Shown: positions 1-8,644 of the stretch, in pieces
Layout: every line of letters begins with the position of its first letter
Numbering within the stretch: position 1 is the stretch's first letter
NCBI GenBank assembly: GCA_046296295.1
Contig: JBKBLG010000005.1
Span: forward strand, 93,904-157,903
DNA length: 64,000 nt
Origin: UBA10646 sp046296295
GTDB lineage: Bacteria > Bacteroidota > Bacteroidia > Chitinophagales > Chitinophagaceae
Direction: 5' to 3'
Program-made: the position numbers and the translations under genes
The notes under the pieces: model-generated
Database searches by the model: none
Seen by the model: the letters and a program-made list of their open reading frames with translations, nothing else
What the model was told of the DNA's origin: nothing

Positions 1-123
1 ATAGAAGACTATCATTTAAAACCACACTTCCCCCAAAAAATAGACGAAGCAAAATTTAATAATCTATACTCTAGGAAATCTTTAACTACATCTTATATCA
101 ACATGATTAATGGAATACATTAA
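1..123 (+). CDS. C-terminal end of an unidentified protein (partial)
   Basis: Frame 1 is open from the window edge to a TAA at 121-123, giving about 40 C-terminal residues ending SYINMINGIH. The last 14 bases overlap the start of the next gene, which is normal in this tightly packed cluster. Position and composition suggest the tail of another polysaccharide-cluster protein, for example a glycosyltransferase, but the fragment is too short to assign a family. The reading frame is directly visible; the function is a guess. Confidence 0.5.
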   Translation: MEDYHLKPHFPQKIDEAKFNNLYSRKSLTTSYINMINGIH

Positions 124-691
124 AAATTACATAATAAGATTGCTACTTTTTTTAAAGGTTAAATTAGGAACAATCAAACTTTATTGGTATAGAATATATT
201 ATTATTACTTTTTTAAGCGATTAGACGTAAGTATTAAAGGGAAAATTTTCATACGTGGTGGTAGGGGAGTTAATAAATTTGGATCCAATCTGGCTTTTTT
301 TCAAAATTGTGTGATTGAATCTTTTGGTATCAAGTCAAATCTAATTATTGGTGATAATTGTTGTTTTGCTTATGGTGTTGTGATTGCTCTGACAAAAAGG
401 ATAGAAATCGGAAATAATGTTTGGGTCGGGGAGTACACTTCAATAAGGGATACAACTCATCGGTTTCATCTGGAGTTTGGCTTAGGAGTATTAGAGGATA
501 AATTTTCACCAATTACGATTGGAAATAATGTTTGGATTGGAAGAGGGTGTATCATTTTGCCTGGAACTGTAATTTCAGATAATGTCATAGTTGCCGCCAA
601 TTCTGTTGTAAGAGGAAGATTAGAGTCAAATCATGTTTACGGCGGTTCCCCTGCCAAGCTTATAAAAAAGGTAGATACCAAATATTCTTAG
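110..691 (+). CDS. Acyltransferase with left-handed beta-helix (hexapeptide repeats)
   Basis: This 193-residue protein probably transfers an acetyl group from acetyl-CoA to a sugar of the surface polysaccharide. Imperfect hexapeptide repeats (IGDNCCFAYGVVI, IGNNVWVGEYTSI, IGNNVWIGRGCIILPG) run from about residue 78 to 170, and the end carries the usual GGSPAKLIKK. The histidine in DTTHRF (about residue 117) fits the catalytic His of the family. The N-terminal 35 residues are hydrophobic and aromatic, so it may sit at the membrane. It lies 2 bases from the next gene. The acceptor sugar cannot be told from sequence. Confidence 0.85.
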   Translation: MEYIKNYIIRLLLFLKVKLGTIKLYWYRIYYYYFFKRLDVSIKGKIFIRGGRGVNKFGSNLAFFQNCVIESFGIKSNLIIGDNCCFAYGVVIALTKRIEIGNNVWVGEYTSIRDTTHRFHLEFGLGVLEDKFSPITIGNNVWIGRGCIILPGTVISDNVIVAANSVVRGRLESNHVYGGSPAKLIKKVDTKYS

Positions 692-693
692 AA

Positions 694-1662
694 ATGAAAA
701 AAAAATTTGCAATTATTGGTGCTGCCGGCTTTATTGCACCACGGCACATGAAGGCCATTAAGGATACCGGCAATGTTATTGTTTGTGCTTTAGATAAGTT
801 TGATAGTGTTGGTATTTTAGATAGTCATTTTCCGAATGCCGATTTTTTTACTGAGTTCGAACGTTTCGATAGACATATAGAAAAGTTGCGTTTAAAAAAT
901 GCACCAATCGATTATGTGTCGGTATGTTCGCCAAACTATTTACACGATGCTCATATACGTTTTGGTTTAAGAAATAATGCTGATGTTATTTGTGAAAAAC
1001 CGTTGGTATTAAATCCCTGGAATATCGATTCTTTAGCTGATATAGAACAACAAACGGGTAAACGCATTTACAATATTTTGCAACTGCGTTTACATCCCGC
1101 AATTATTGCTTTACGAGAAAAAGTAAAAGCAGGCGATCCAACCAAAGTGTACGATGTAGATTTAACTTATATTACCTCAAGAGGTAATTGGTATTATACC
1201 AGTTGGAAAGGCGATAAATCAAAATCGGGTGGAATTGCAACCAATATTGGCGTACATTTTTACGATATGTTGTCATGGATTTTTGGCGATCTTAAAGAAA
1301 ATATCGTGCATGTACATGAACATGATAGAGCTGCGGGTTATTTGGAATTTACACAAGCAAGGGTGCGTTGGTTTTTAAGTATCGATTATAATACTATACC
1401 TGAAGGTGTAAGAGCTGCAGGAAAAAGAACCTATCGTTCATTAGATATTAATGGCGATTCGTTTGAATTTAGTGATGGGTTTACCGAACTGCATACACAT
1501 AGTTATCAAGAAATTTTAGCAGGCAGAGGTTTTGCTTTACAAGAAGCCAAAACATCTATCAATATTGTACAAGATATTAGAACTCAAATACCACAAGGTT
1601 TAAAAGGCAATTACCACCCATTTGCCAAATTACCTTTGAGTAAACATCCATTTAATATTTAA
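694..1662 (+). CDS. Gfo/Idh/MocA sugar-nucleotide dehydrogenase (WlbA/WbpB-like)
   Basis: This 322-residue NAD-dependent oxidoreductase has the Rossmann start FAIIGAAGFIAPRHMKAI (residues 5-22) and the family EKP motif at about 101-103 (VICEKPLVL), followed by GGIATNIGVHFYDML, which carries the substrate-binding His. The layout matches UDP-N-acetyl-2-amino-2-deoxyglucuronate 3-dehydrogenases (WlbA/WbpB), which oxidise C3 of UDP-GlcNAcA in making diacetamido-uronic acids. The aminotransferase and N-acetyltransferase partners are not in the window. Base composition is slightly richer in GC than its direct neighbours, suggesting a separate origin within the cluster. Confidence 0.85.
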   Translation: MKKKFAIIGAAGFIAPRHMKAIKDTGNVIVCALDKFDSVGILDSHFPNADFFTEFERFDRHIEKLRLKNAPIDYVSVCSPNYLHDAHIRFGLRNNADVICEKPLVLNPWNIDSLADIEQQTGKRIYNILQLRLHPAIIALREKVKAGDPTKVYDVDLTYITSRGNWYYTSWKGDKSKSGGIATNIGVHFYDMLSWIFGDLKENIVHVHEHDRAAGYLEFTQARVRWFLSIDYNTIPEGVRAAGKRTYRSLDINGDSFEFSDGFTELHTHSYQEILAGRGFALQEAKTSINIVQDIRTQIPQGLKGNYHPFAKLPLSKHPFNI

Positions 1663-1667
1663 TTCTT

Positions 1668-2912
1668 TTGAGTAAACATATTTTATTTATAAGTAGCGTT
1701 AATTTGACAACTAATCCAAGGATTCTTAAAGAAATCAAATTAGCAATACAAATTGGATATGAAGTAAGTTTCATTGGTTTTAGATTAGGGAATTGGTCAG
1801 ATAAAATTGAAGCACAACATCAAAAAAAATTTAGTGGCTTAGCAAATTTAATTTATCTAGACGCCACAAGAGAAAACTATTTCCAATGGTTAATTAGCAC
1901 AGTATTGGAAAAGCTATCGAGATTGGTTTATCCAATTTATAAAAAAAATTTTTTTATAAATTCTCTAGGTCATAACAAACGTAGTTATATTCTCAATCAG
2001 TATTTAACAAATGGTAATTTCAAGCAACCTGATTTAGTTATTGCTCATACATTAGTAACTTTATATCCCGCTTTTAGGTTTGCTCAAGATAGTAAAATTC
2101 CTTTTGCATTTGATGTAGAAGATTTCCATCCTGGTGAAAAAATTCATAGCGATGTCGAAAATGAAAAACAAAGAAGAATCTTTTTATTAAAGAAAATTTT
2201 GCCTTATGCGAAGTATGTTTCTTGTGCATCACCACTTATTGCATTCGAAATGCAAGAATTACTAAAGTCAACAAATGAAACGGAAGATCTCGTTTTTACA
2301 ATCAACAACACTTTCTCTAAATATGAGTTTATTCAACCTGAACAATTAACATTCGAAAATCAATCAAGGCTAAAGTTTATTTGGTTTTCACAAAATATTT
2401 CTTTTGGAAGAGGACTAGAAATTGTTATACCAATTCTTGAAAAATATGCTCAACATATTACTCTAGAATTAGTTGGTAGAATAGATTCGATATTTTACGA
2501 ACAGTTCATAAAAACCAATACTAAATGGATTAAAATAACTGAACCCTTAAGTCAAGTTGCTTTGCATCAGTACTTATCTCAATTCGATATAGGTTTGGCA
2601 ATTGAAATGAATACCGCTGATTATAATCGAGAACTGGCTTTAACAAATAAAATCATTGCATATTTTCAATCTGGTTTATACATCTTTTCAACTAATACAA
2701 AAGCTCAAGAAGCTTTTTTAGGCGATAAAAAAAATCATGGAATTTGTATAGGTCAATCAAGTGATGATTTAAGAAATGGAATTGAATTTGTACTTTCAAG
2801 AAAAATTGAAATTTTAAAAAATAAGCAACAAAGATTTCAAGATGCTAAGACATTTAATTGGGAAAACGAGTCTGATAAATTGCAATTGAAGTGGAATAAA
2901 ATTTTAGTTTGA
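1668..2912 (+). CDS. Glycosyltransferase, GT4-like (GT-B fold)
   Basis: This 414-residue protein starts HILFISSVNLTTNPRILKEI, a common N-terminus of Bacteroidota GT4-type enzymes (the NPR..KE loop lies near the acceptor site). The middle has DVEDFHPGE and the C-terminal half has the sugar-nucleotide-binding layout with LTNKIIAYFQSGLYIFSTN, equivalent to the usual E-x7-E region though degenerate. The start chosen is TTG at 1668, since no ATG fits the conserved N-terminus. It is followed by a 4-base stop/start overlap with the next gene. Probably adds one sugar to the lipid-linked repeat unit at the inner membrane. Confidence 0.8.
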   Translation: MSKHILFISSVNLTTNPRILKEIKLAIQIGYEVSFIGFRLGNWSDKIEAQHQKKFSGLANLIYLDATRENYFQWLISTVLEKLSRLVYPIYKKNFFINSLGHNKRSYILNQYLTNGNFKQPDLVIAHTLVTLYPAFRFAQDSKIPFAFDVEDFHPGEKIHSDVENEKQRRIFLLKKILPYAKYVSCASPLIAFEMQELLKSTNETEDLVFTINNTFSKYEFIQPEQLTFENQSRLKFIWFSQNISFGRGLEIVIPILEKYAQHITLELVGRIDSIFYEQFIKTNTKWIKITEPLSQVALHQYLSQFDIGLAIEMNTADYNRELALTNKIIAYFQSGLYIFSTNTKAQEAFLGDKKNHGICIGQSSDDLRNGIEFVLSRKIEILKNKQQRFQDAKTFNWENESDKLQLKWNKILV

Positions 2913-4168
2913 AACAACTCTTTATCATAGCACCCCACTTTCCACCATCTTCATTGCCACCATCGCAAAGGGTAAGGTTATTGGTGAGAAATGCAAAACA
3001 GTTTGGATTTTTTCCACATGCTTATACTGTAAATGCTCATTATCGCGAAGAAACTACCGATGAGTGGATGAATGAATTATTGGGTAATGATTATTTGGTA
3101 ACTGAAATTAATTGTTTTGATCAACGTAGAACGAGAAAATTCGGCATTGGAGATTTAGGCTTACGCATGTTACCCTTTTTAATTGTTCGATTGATTAAGG
3201 ATGCAAAAAAGCTAAAACCAGATTTTATTTTATATCCTGTACCGCCTTGGTATATTTTAATTGCAGCACCAGTGGTAAAATGGTTTACCAAAGTTCCGTA
3301 TGGTATAGATTTTATTGATCCCTGGGTGCATGAAGTTGCATCAAAAAATCATGTTGGCTTTAAATACAAAGCTTCTCAATACATCGCTAGAAACCTAGAA
3401 AAATGGGTATGTAAAAATGCATCTGTTATATTTTCTGTTTCAGAAGGGATTAACCAAAACATAAAAAAAAGACATTCCATTTTAAAAAATAAACCAATGG
3501 TGGCTGTTGCTTATGGTGCGGAAGAAAACGATTTTATTCATTTAGCGAATCAAATAAAATTAACTAAGAACGAACAATTGACAGTTAGATACATTGGTGC
3601 AATTTGGGACGATTGTTATCCAGTTTTAGACGGGTTAATGCCTGCACTTGCTCAGTGGCAAAAACAAGTTAAATTTAATTTAGAAATGTATGGAACTACT
3701 TATGCAGGCGAGGGGTTAGCTAAACCTCAAATGTATACCTGGTTTAATGCAAATAAGATGAATAGCTTTGCCAAAGAGTTTCCCTTAAGAGTAGCGTACA
3801 AAAAGGCAGTAGAACTGACTTTAACAGCCGACATATTATTCTTAGTTGGTGGCATGCAGCCCTATTACGCTGCCTCAAAACTCATGGGTTTAATAGTTTC
3901 AAAAAAACCATTCTTGGCTTTTGTACATCAAGATTCTTTTCCCGCTAAATTTTTGCAAGAAGTGAACTATCCTTATGTAGTTACTTATTCAAATACAGAA
4001 GATGAATTGCCAATTAAAAAGCAAGCTGCTTTAATAGATACATTCAATAAATTATATGCCAAAATGCATCAATTTCAACCGGTTGATCTTACACATTCTT
4101 TGGTTGAGGCAAATACTGCTGTTGGAATGACAAAAGTTTTTCTGCAAGAAATTTCAAAACATTTATAA
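2909..4168 (+). CDS. Glycosyltransferase (GT-B fold), polysaccharide cluster
   Basis: The 419-residue protein begins KQLFIIAPHFPPSSLPPSQR, where the loop after the first beta strand matches GT4-type enzymes. DFIDPWVHE at about residue 137 and SVSEGINQNIKK fit the N-terminal domain and the linker of WbuB-like transferases. Its TTG start overlaps the TGA of the previous gene (TTGA), a sign of translational coupling. The C-terminal half carries the nucleotide-sugar domain (LMGLIVSKKPFLAFV). Sugar specificity is unknown. Confidence 0.75.
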   Translation: MKQLFIIAPHFPPSSLPPSQRVRLLVRNAKQFGFFPHAYTVNAHYREETTDEWMNELLGNDYLVTEINCFDQRRTRKFGIGDLGLRMLPFLIVRLIKDAKKLKPDFILYPVPPWYILIAAPVVKWFTKVPYGIDFIDPWVHEVASKNHVGFKYKASQYIARNLEKWVCKNASVIFSVSEGINQNIKKRHSILKNKPMVAVAYGAEENDFIHLANQIKLTKNEQLTVRYIGAIWDDCYPVLDGLMPALAQWQKQVKFNLEMYGTTYAGEGLAKPQMYTWFNANKMNSFAKEFPLRVAYKKAVELTLTADILFLVGGMQPYYAASKLMGLIVSKKPFLAFVHQDSFPAKFLQEVNYPYVVTYSNTEDELPIKKQAALIDTFNKLYAKMHQFQPVDLTHSLVEANTAVGMTKVFLQEISKHL

Positions 4169-4173
4169 ATCAC

Positions 4174-5145
4174 ATGATTAATCATTTAGATAATATACGA
4201 GCAAAAAAAGTACTAGTCACTGGTGGATTGGGTTTTGTAGGGCATAATTTGGTGAAAATATTATTGAATACATATAATTGTGAAGTAATAGTTGTAGACA
4301 ATTGTGTGAACAGTAGTACAGCCGTATTAGGAGCTGATATTGATCAAGTACAATTCCATCAAATATCCGTATTAGATTCCGAGAAATTATTCCCATTAAT
4401 TCAACAAGTAAATTTTGTTTTTCATTTAGCCTGCAAACAAATATCGGCATCAGGTAAAGAAGCATTAGACGATATGAAAGTAAATGCAGAAAGCACTTTA
4501 AATATTTTGGAATTTATAAAAAATAATTCTTTGCCTTTATTAGAGCGATTTGTGTATACTTCATCATGTTCGGTGTATGGTAGCAGTACTAAATTGCCAG
4601 CATCTGAAAGTGATCCAACTTTTGTATTAAGTAATTACGCAGCCACTAAATTATTGGGCGAAAACTATACTTTAATTTATAACAAGAATTACGAAATTCC
4701 TACTTCAAGTGTACGATATTCAAACGTATATGGTTATGGACAATCTCCTAGAAATCCATATTGTGGCGTATTAGGTAAATTTGTTCACAATGCATTAATC
4801 AGTCAACCACTTTCTGTTTTTGGTGATGGTGAACAAACAAGAGATTATACTTTTATTACCGATGCTATTGATGCTACTATTTTAGCAGCAGTGCATCCAA
4901 AGGCGTTGGGCGATGTTTTTAATGTTGGTACAGGTGTGGAAACATCGGTAAACGAGTTAGCTGAAATTATTGCAAATCATGTAGGGAATATCACTATTCA
5001 AAATGTACCTGAAAGAGATATTGATAATATTCGTAGACGTTCAATTGATATTGAAAAAATCCATCAACGTTTAGGTTGGTCACCAAAGGTTAACATTAAA
5101 AATGGTATTGAAAAAACATTGCATTGGTATAAGACCACTTTGTAA
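4174..5145 (+). CDS. NAD-dependent epimerase/dehydratase (extended SDR)
   Basis: A 323-residue extended short-chain dehydrogenase. The NAD-binding TGGLGFVGHN lies at about residues 16-25, DNCVNSS follows the second strand, the TSSCSVYG strand holds the catalytic Ser, and the YAATK motif supplies Tyr and Lys. RYSNVYGYGQSPRNPYCGV is typical of nucleotide-sugar 4-epimerases. It likely supplies an epimerised UDP-sugar to the glycosyltransferases here. Substrate could be UDP-Glc, UDP-GlcNAc or a uronic acid; the sequence alone does not decide. Confidence 0.85.
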   Translation: MINHLDNIRAKKVLVTGGLGFVGHNLVKILLNTYNCEVIVVDNCVNSSTAVLGADIDQVQFHQISVLDSEKLFPLIQQVNFVFHLACKQISASGKEALDDMKVNAESTLNILEFIKNNSLPLLERFVYTSSCSVYGSSTKLPASESDPTFVLSNYAATKLLGENYTLIYNKNYEIPTSSVRYSNVYGYGQSPRNPYCGVLGKFVHNALISQPLSVFGDGEQTRDYTFITDAIDATILAAVHPKALGDVFNVGTGVETSVNELAEIIANHVGNITIQNVPERDIDNIRRRSIDIEKIHQRLGWSPKVNIKNGIEKTLHWYKTTL

Positions 5146-5155
5146 TAAGTAGTTT

Positions 5156-6043
5156 ATGGCATTAAGAGATCGATTGAGTTTTGGGTGCGTTGCTTTAACA
5201 ACTTTTAGATTTCAAAGTGAAGCACTTCAAATTTTGAATCTTGCCTTTGAAAATGGTATAACATCTTTTGATACAGCTCCTCTATATGGCAAAGGGTATT
5301 CAGAAAAAATTTTGGGGGCTTTTATAAAAGATAAACGTAATAATGTTGTAGTCACCACTAAAGTAGGTTTGGGCTTAACAGATTATAGAACGATCCCAAC
5401 TATTATTGCTTTGCCTTTGAATAGTATAAAGACAAAGTTGACTAAGAAAAAGGTTATTGATGAATTTGTTTCATTAGAAAAGCCAACACCGTTAACTCTA
5501 AGAAAGATTGATAAACTCTACATTGAACGCTCTATTCAAAAAAGCTTAAAGCGTTTACAAACAAGTTATATTGATAATTTTTTCTTACATGAAGCAATGC
5601 CTGGTTTTTTGACCGATGAGGCCTTGTTTTTTCTATTACAACTTAAGGCAAGAGGGCTTGTGAAGAATCTAGGAATTGCCTCTGGAGCAGTTAATTACGA
5701 TAATTTAGATTCATCTAGTGTCAAAGGGATGGATGTATTACAATATGAATATAATTGGTTTCAAAGAACAGAAGTTCTTCAAAATGAATTCCCAGGTTTT
5801 ACGCATAACTTTCATAGTGTTTTTAAGCCACTCCATTTTGTAAAGAAAGATAAATCAAGCATTTATCGACTTCCAGGTTATTTGTTATGTGAAGCAGTTC
5901 GACAAAATAAAACGAATGGTAAAGTATTATTCTCTACCTCCAAAGAAGAAAGACTGTTGAGTAATCTTAAATATTTTGATGATGCATTTTTGCTCAACGC
6001 AAGTCAATTGAACGAGGAAATTCAGTCTTTGTTTGAAAATTAA
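5156..6043 (+). CDS. Aldo/keto reductase family protein
   Basis: A 295-residue (alpha/beta)8 barrel NADPH oxidoreductase. GITSFDTAPLYGKGYSEKILG holds the catalytic Asp and Tyr, VVVTTKVGLG the catalytic Lys, and YIDNFFLHEA the catalytic His region. GLVKNLGIASG matches the usual G-x-S-x-G strand. Its place 28 bases before a GMC-like oxidoreductase suggests a joint sugar or polyol redox step in building the polysaccharide, which is inference. The C-terminus is a little short and lacks the usual NADPH-clamp Arg motif. Confidence 0.8.
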   Translation: MALRDRLSFGCVALTTFRFQSEALQILNLAFENGITSFDTAPLYGKGYSEKILGAFIKDKRNNVVVTTKVGLGLTDYRTIPTIIALPLNSIKTKLTKKKVIDEFVSLEKPTPLTLRKIDKLYIERSIQKSLKRLQTSYIDNFFLHEAMPGFLTDEALFFLLQLKARGLVKNLGIASGAVNYDNLDSSSVKGMDVLQYEYNWFQRTEVLQNEFPGFTHNFHSVFKPLHFVKKDKSSIYRLPGYLLCEAVRQNKTNGKVLFSTSKEERLLSNLKYFDDAFLLNASQLNEEIQSLFEN

Positions 6044-6071
6044 TTAATTGTAAGAAATTAAAACACAAAAA

Positions 6072-7598
6072 GTGAAAAAGCCTATTGTTATTGTTGGAGC
6101 AGGTACAGTTGGGTTAATGCTTGCACATGAGTTGGTTTTACAACAACAGAAGGTAATTGTAATTGAAGCAGGTAAAGAAATGTTTGATTTCTTTGATAAG
6201 GCTGAATATAAAAGTATAGGAAAAGAACATTCAGGTGTTCAGTATGGAAGAGCAAAGGGAGTGGGAGGAACATCTAACTTGTGGGGAGGACAGCTTACTG
6301 AATTTATACCTGCAGATTTTGAAGCAATTGCATCATATAAACAGCCGTCTTGGCCAATTGATTGGGACGTTATTCAGCATTATTACTCTAAAGTATATAC
6401 AAAATTAGGCTTTACTCCTGCTGTGCCATTCAAGCCACAAATTTTATATTCTAATGAAAAAAACAGCCTAGAAATATTTTGTTCTAGATGGATACCACAG
6501 CCTAATTTCAAAATGCACTTTTGGAATACTCTTAAAAAATCTGAATTGGTAACTTTCTATACAAATTCAATAGTTAAAAATTTAGAATTCAAGGATAATA
6601 AATGTATTGCTATAAAGTATTTACATAAAAATGTAATTCATGAGTTAACAGATTTTGAAGATGTAATTCTAGCTAATGGATCAATTGAAATAATTCGACT
6701 CTTACTTTACAACGTAAAAACAAACAAAGCAGTTCCATTTGCAAGTAATAAAAATATTGGTCTTTATTTTCAAGATCACTTAAACTTCAAAATTGGTGAA
6801 GTTCAAGGTGCTTCAAAAAATTTCTTAAATCGGTTTTCTAATTTTTTTGAAAAACAAGAAAAGTTGCAACCTAAACTGAGAATAAATATTAATAAAAAAA
6901 ATTATGCAGATTACCTAGGAGTTTGCGGATTTTTTTCTTATGAATCAAATGTATCTGAGCATATTTATGTGGCAAAACAATTTGCAAAATCGATTCTAGG
7001 TAAAACTCATCAAAAAGTAAAGTTTGTAGATTTATGTAAGATGTTTTTTAAGTTGTTACCTGCACTTCCACAACTTTTCATGCTCGTTTTTAATTATGTT
7101 AAAAATAATAGAATTTATATACCTTTTAATTCAAAAATAAAATTAATAATAAATACACAACAAATCTCAATAAAAGAGTCTAATGTCTCTATTGAAGCGG
7201 ATAATTTTGATAACAATGGATTGCCCAAAGTAATCGTCAACTGGAATATAGATGGAAGAGAGATTGAAGGAATCAAAGTTTTTTGTGAACTTCTGAGAGC
7301 TTACCTAGAAGAGAATAAGCTTGGTATATTAAAATATGATGATTGGTTCGTCAAACAAAAAGTTGAAAATGATAAAAGCTGGATAAATAATGTCACTGAT
7401 GTTTATCATCAGGCCGGTGGAGCAATAATGAGTAAAACTTCTGAAGAAGGAGTTGTAGATTTAAATCTTAAAGTTCATAATACTGATAATTTGTATGTTT
7501 GTGGAGCTTGTGTAATGCCAACATCAAGTTATGGTAATATTACATTAACCGCTTTAGCTTTGGCTTTGAGACTAACTGACTATTTGAAAAATAAATAG
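6072..7598 (+). CDS. GMC-type FAD-dependent oxidoreductase
   Basis: A 508-residue flavoprotein beginning with the ADP-binding fold IVIVGAGTVGLMLAHEL, followed by GVGGTSNLWGGQLTEF, typical of GMC (glucose-methanol-choline) oxidoreductases. The C-terminus has the conserved VYHQAGGAIMS and NLYVCGACVMPTSSYGNITLTALALALRLTDYL, including the His/Asn pair expected for catalysis. GTG start at 6072 gives the canonical N-terminus. Relatives in surface-polysaccharide clusters oxidise sugar hydroxyls. The product is unknown. Next comes a glycosyltransferase remnant. Confidence 0.85.
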   Translation: MKKPIVIVGAGTVGLMLAHELVLQQQKVIVIEAGKEMFDFFDKAEYKSIGKEHSGVQYGRAKGVGGTSNLWGGQLTEFIPADFEAIASYKQPSWPIDWDVIQHYYSKVYTKLGFTPAVPFKPQILYSNEKNSLEIFCSRWIPQPNFKMHFWNTLKKSELVTFYTNSIVKNLEFKDNKCIAIKYLHKNVIHELTDFEDVILANGSIEIIRLLLYNVKTNKAVPFASNKNIGLYFQDHLNFKIGEVQGASKNFLNRFSNFFEKQEKLQPKLRININKKNYADYLGVCGFFSYESNVSEHIYVAKQFAKSILGKTHQKVKFVDLCKMFFKLLPALPQLFMLVFNYVKNNRIYIPFNSKIKLIINTQQISIKESNVSIEADNFDNNGLPKVIVNWNIDGREIEGIKVFCELLRAYLEENKLGILKYDDWFVKQKVENDKSWINNVTDVYHQAGGAIMSKTSEEGVVDLNLKVHNTDNLYVCGACVMPTSSYGNITLTALALALRLTDYLKNK

Positions 7599-7652
7599 TC
7601 TTGCTATTTAGTGTATTGTAAGCCCAATGAACAAGTAGTTTAGTTTAATAAC

Positions 7653-7751
7653 ATGATGTTCAAATTAGCAATAATCACCACGCATCCGATACAATACTAT
7701 GCACCTGTATTTAAATATTTAACCAATGTTGACATAGCTTTTAAAATTTAA
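7653..7751 (+). pseudogene. Truncated duplicate of the 5' end of the glycosyltransferase at 8645
   Basis: The open frame from ATG 7653 gives 32 residues containing KLAIITTHPIQYYAPVFKYL, nearly identical to the N-terminus of the intact glycosyltransferase that begins at 8645, then VDIAFKI and a stop. The similarity ends after roughly 30 codons. The remnant and the intact gene bracket the FkbM methyltransferase gene, as expected if that gene was inserted with partial duplication, or if an older glycosyltransferase copy was replaced. It is not likely to make a functional protein. Confidence 0.75.
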
Positions 7752-7810
7752 ATATTTTTCATATTCATATGTGCTTAATAAAATAGAAATCTAATAATAA
7801 AATATCACTC

Positions 7811-8617
7811 ATGGGAGAATTCTTTTTTCGTTTGTATCTGTTGTACACAACTAAAATACCTTTAGCAAGAGGTAAATATACCTTTGCAAGAATCTTAAAG
7901 TTCTTTTTTGGTAGCATTTTTGTAACTACAAAATATAATTTCAAAATCAAAGTGTTTCCTACTAGCACACAGGATATGTCTTTTTTCTCTGAAAAGTCTA
8001 ATGATGTTATTGTAAATGAAGTATTGAAGTTAAAAAAAGGAGATGTATTTATTGATATTGGTGCTAATATTGGCTTTGTTTCAATATTAGCATCAAAGCA
8101 AGTTGGTGAAAATGGAAAAGTTTTCTCTTTTGAGCCGTCTTTTCGTGAATATGGCAGGCTTATAGACGCCTTGATGATAAATTCTATTGGTAATGTGCGA
8201 GCTTATAATTGTGCAATAGGCGATTTTCAAGGAGAAATTAATTTGTCGGTTTCTAAAATACATACTGGTATCAACAGAATTGGCAAACACAAATTAGATA
8301 ACACTAAAGATTCGGTTCCACAGGTAGTGATTCCAATTTTTCAATTGGATATGCTGTTGGATTATTTAAATAATTCCAAAATTGATTTGATGAAAATTGA
8401 TATTGAAGGTGCAGAGTTTCATGCATTAAAAGGGGCAACTCAGTTACTGAAAAATGGTGTCATAAAAAAAATTGTAATCGAGATAACACCAAAATTTTTA
8501 AGAGAGTTTGGAGTAATAAAAGAAGATATATACAATTTTCTGAAGTTATATAAATATTACCCATTAGTAAATTCTGATGAATGGCAGTATGATGAAATAT
8601 TCGAATTAAGATATTAG
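7811..8617 (+). CDS. FkbM family SAM-dependent methyltransferase
   Basis: A 268-residue class I methyltransferase. SAM-binding motif I is FIDIGANIGFVSILAS at about residues 80-95, followed by VFSFEPS (motif II), and the family hallmark LMKIDIEGAEFHALKGA near residue 195. FkbM enzymes O-methylate sugars or polyketides, so this likely methylates a sugar of the repeat unit. It is very AT-rich and sits between a glycosyltransferase remnant and the intact copy, which supports late insertion into the cluster. Confidence 0.88.
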   Translation: MGEFFFRLYLLYTTKIPLARGKYTFARILKFFFGSIFVTTKYNFKIKVFPTSTQDMSFFSEKSNDVIVNEVLKLKKGDVFIDIGANIGFVSILASKQVGENGKVFSFEPSFREYGRLIDALMINSIGNVRAYNCAIGDFQGEINLSVSKIHTGINRIGKHKLDNTKDSVPQVVIPIFQLDMLLDYLNNSKIDLMKIDIEGAEFHALKGATQLLKNGVIKKIVIEITPKFLREFGVIKEDIYNFLKLYKYYPLVNSDEWQYDEIFELRY

Positions 8618-8644
8618 TAAAATCAAATTAAATAATAAAATTTA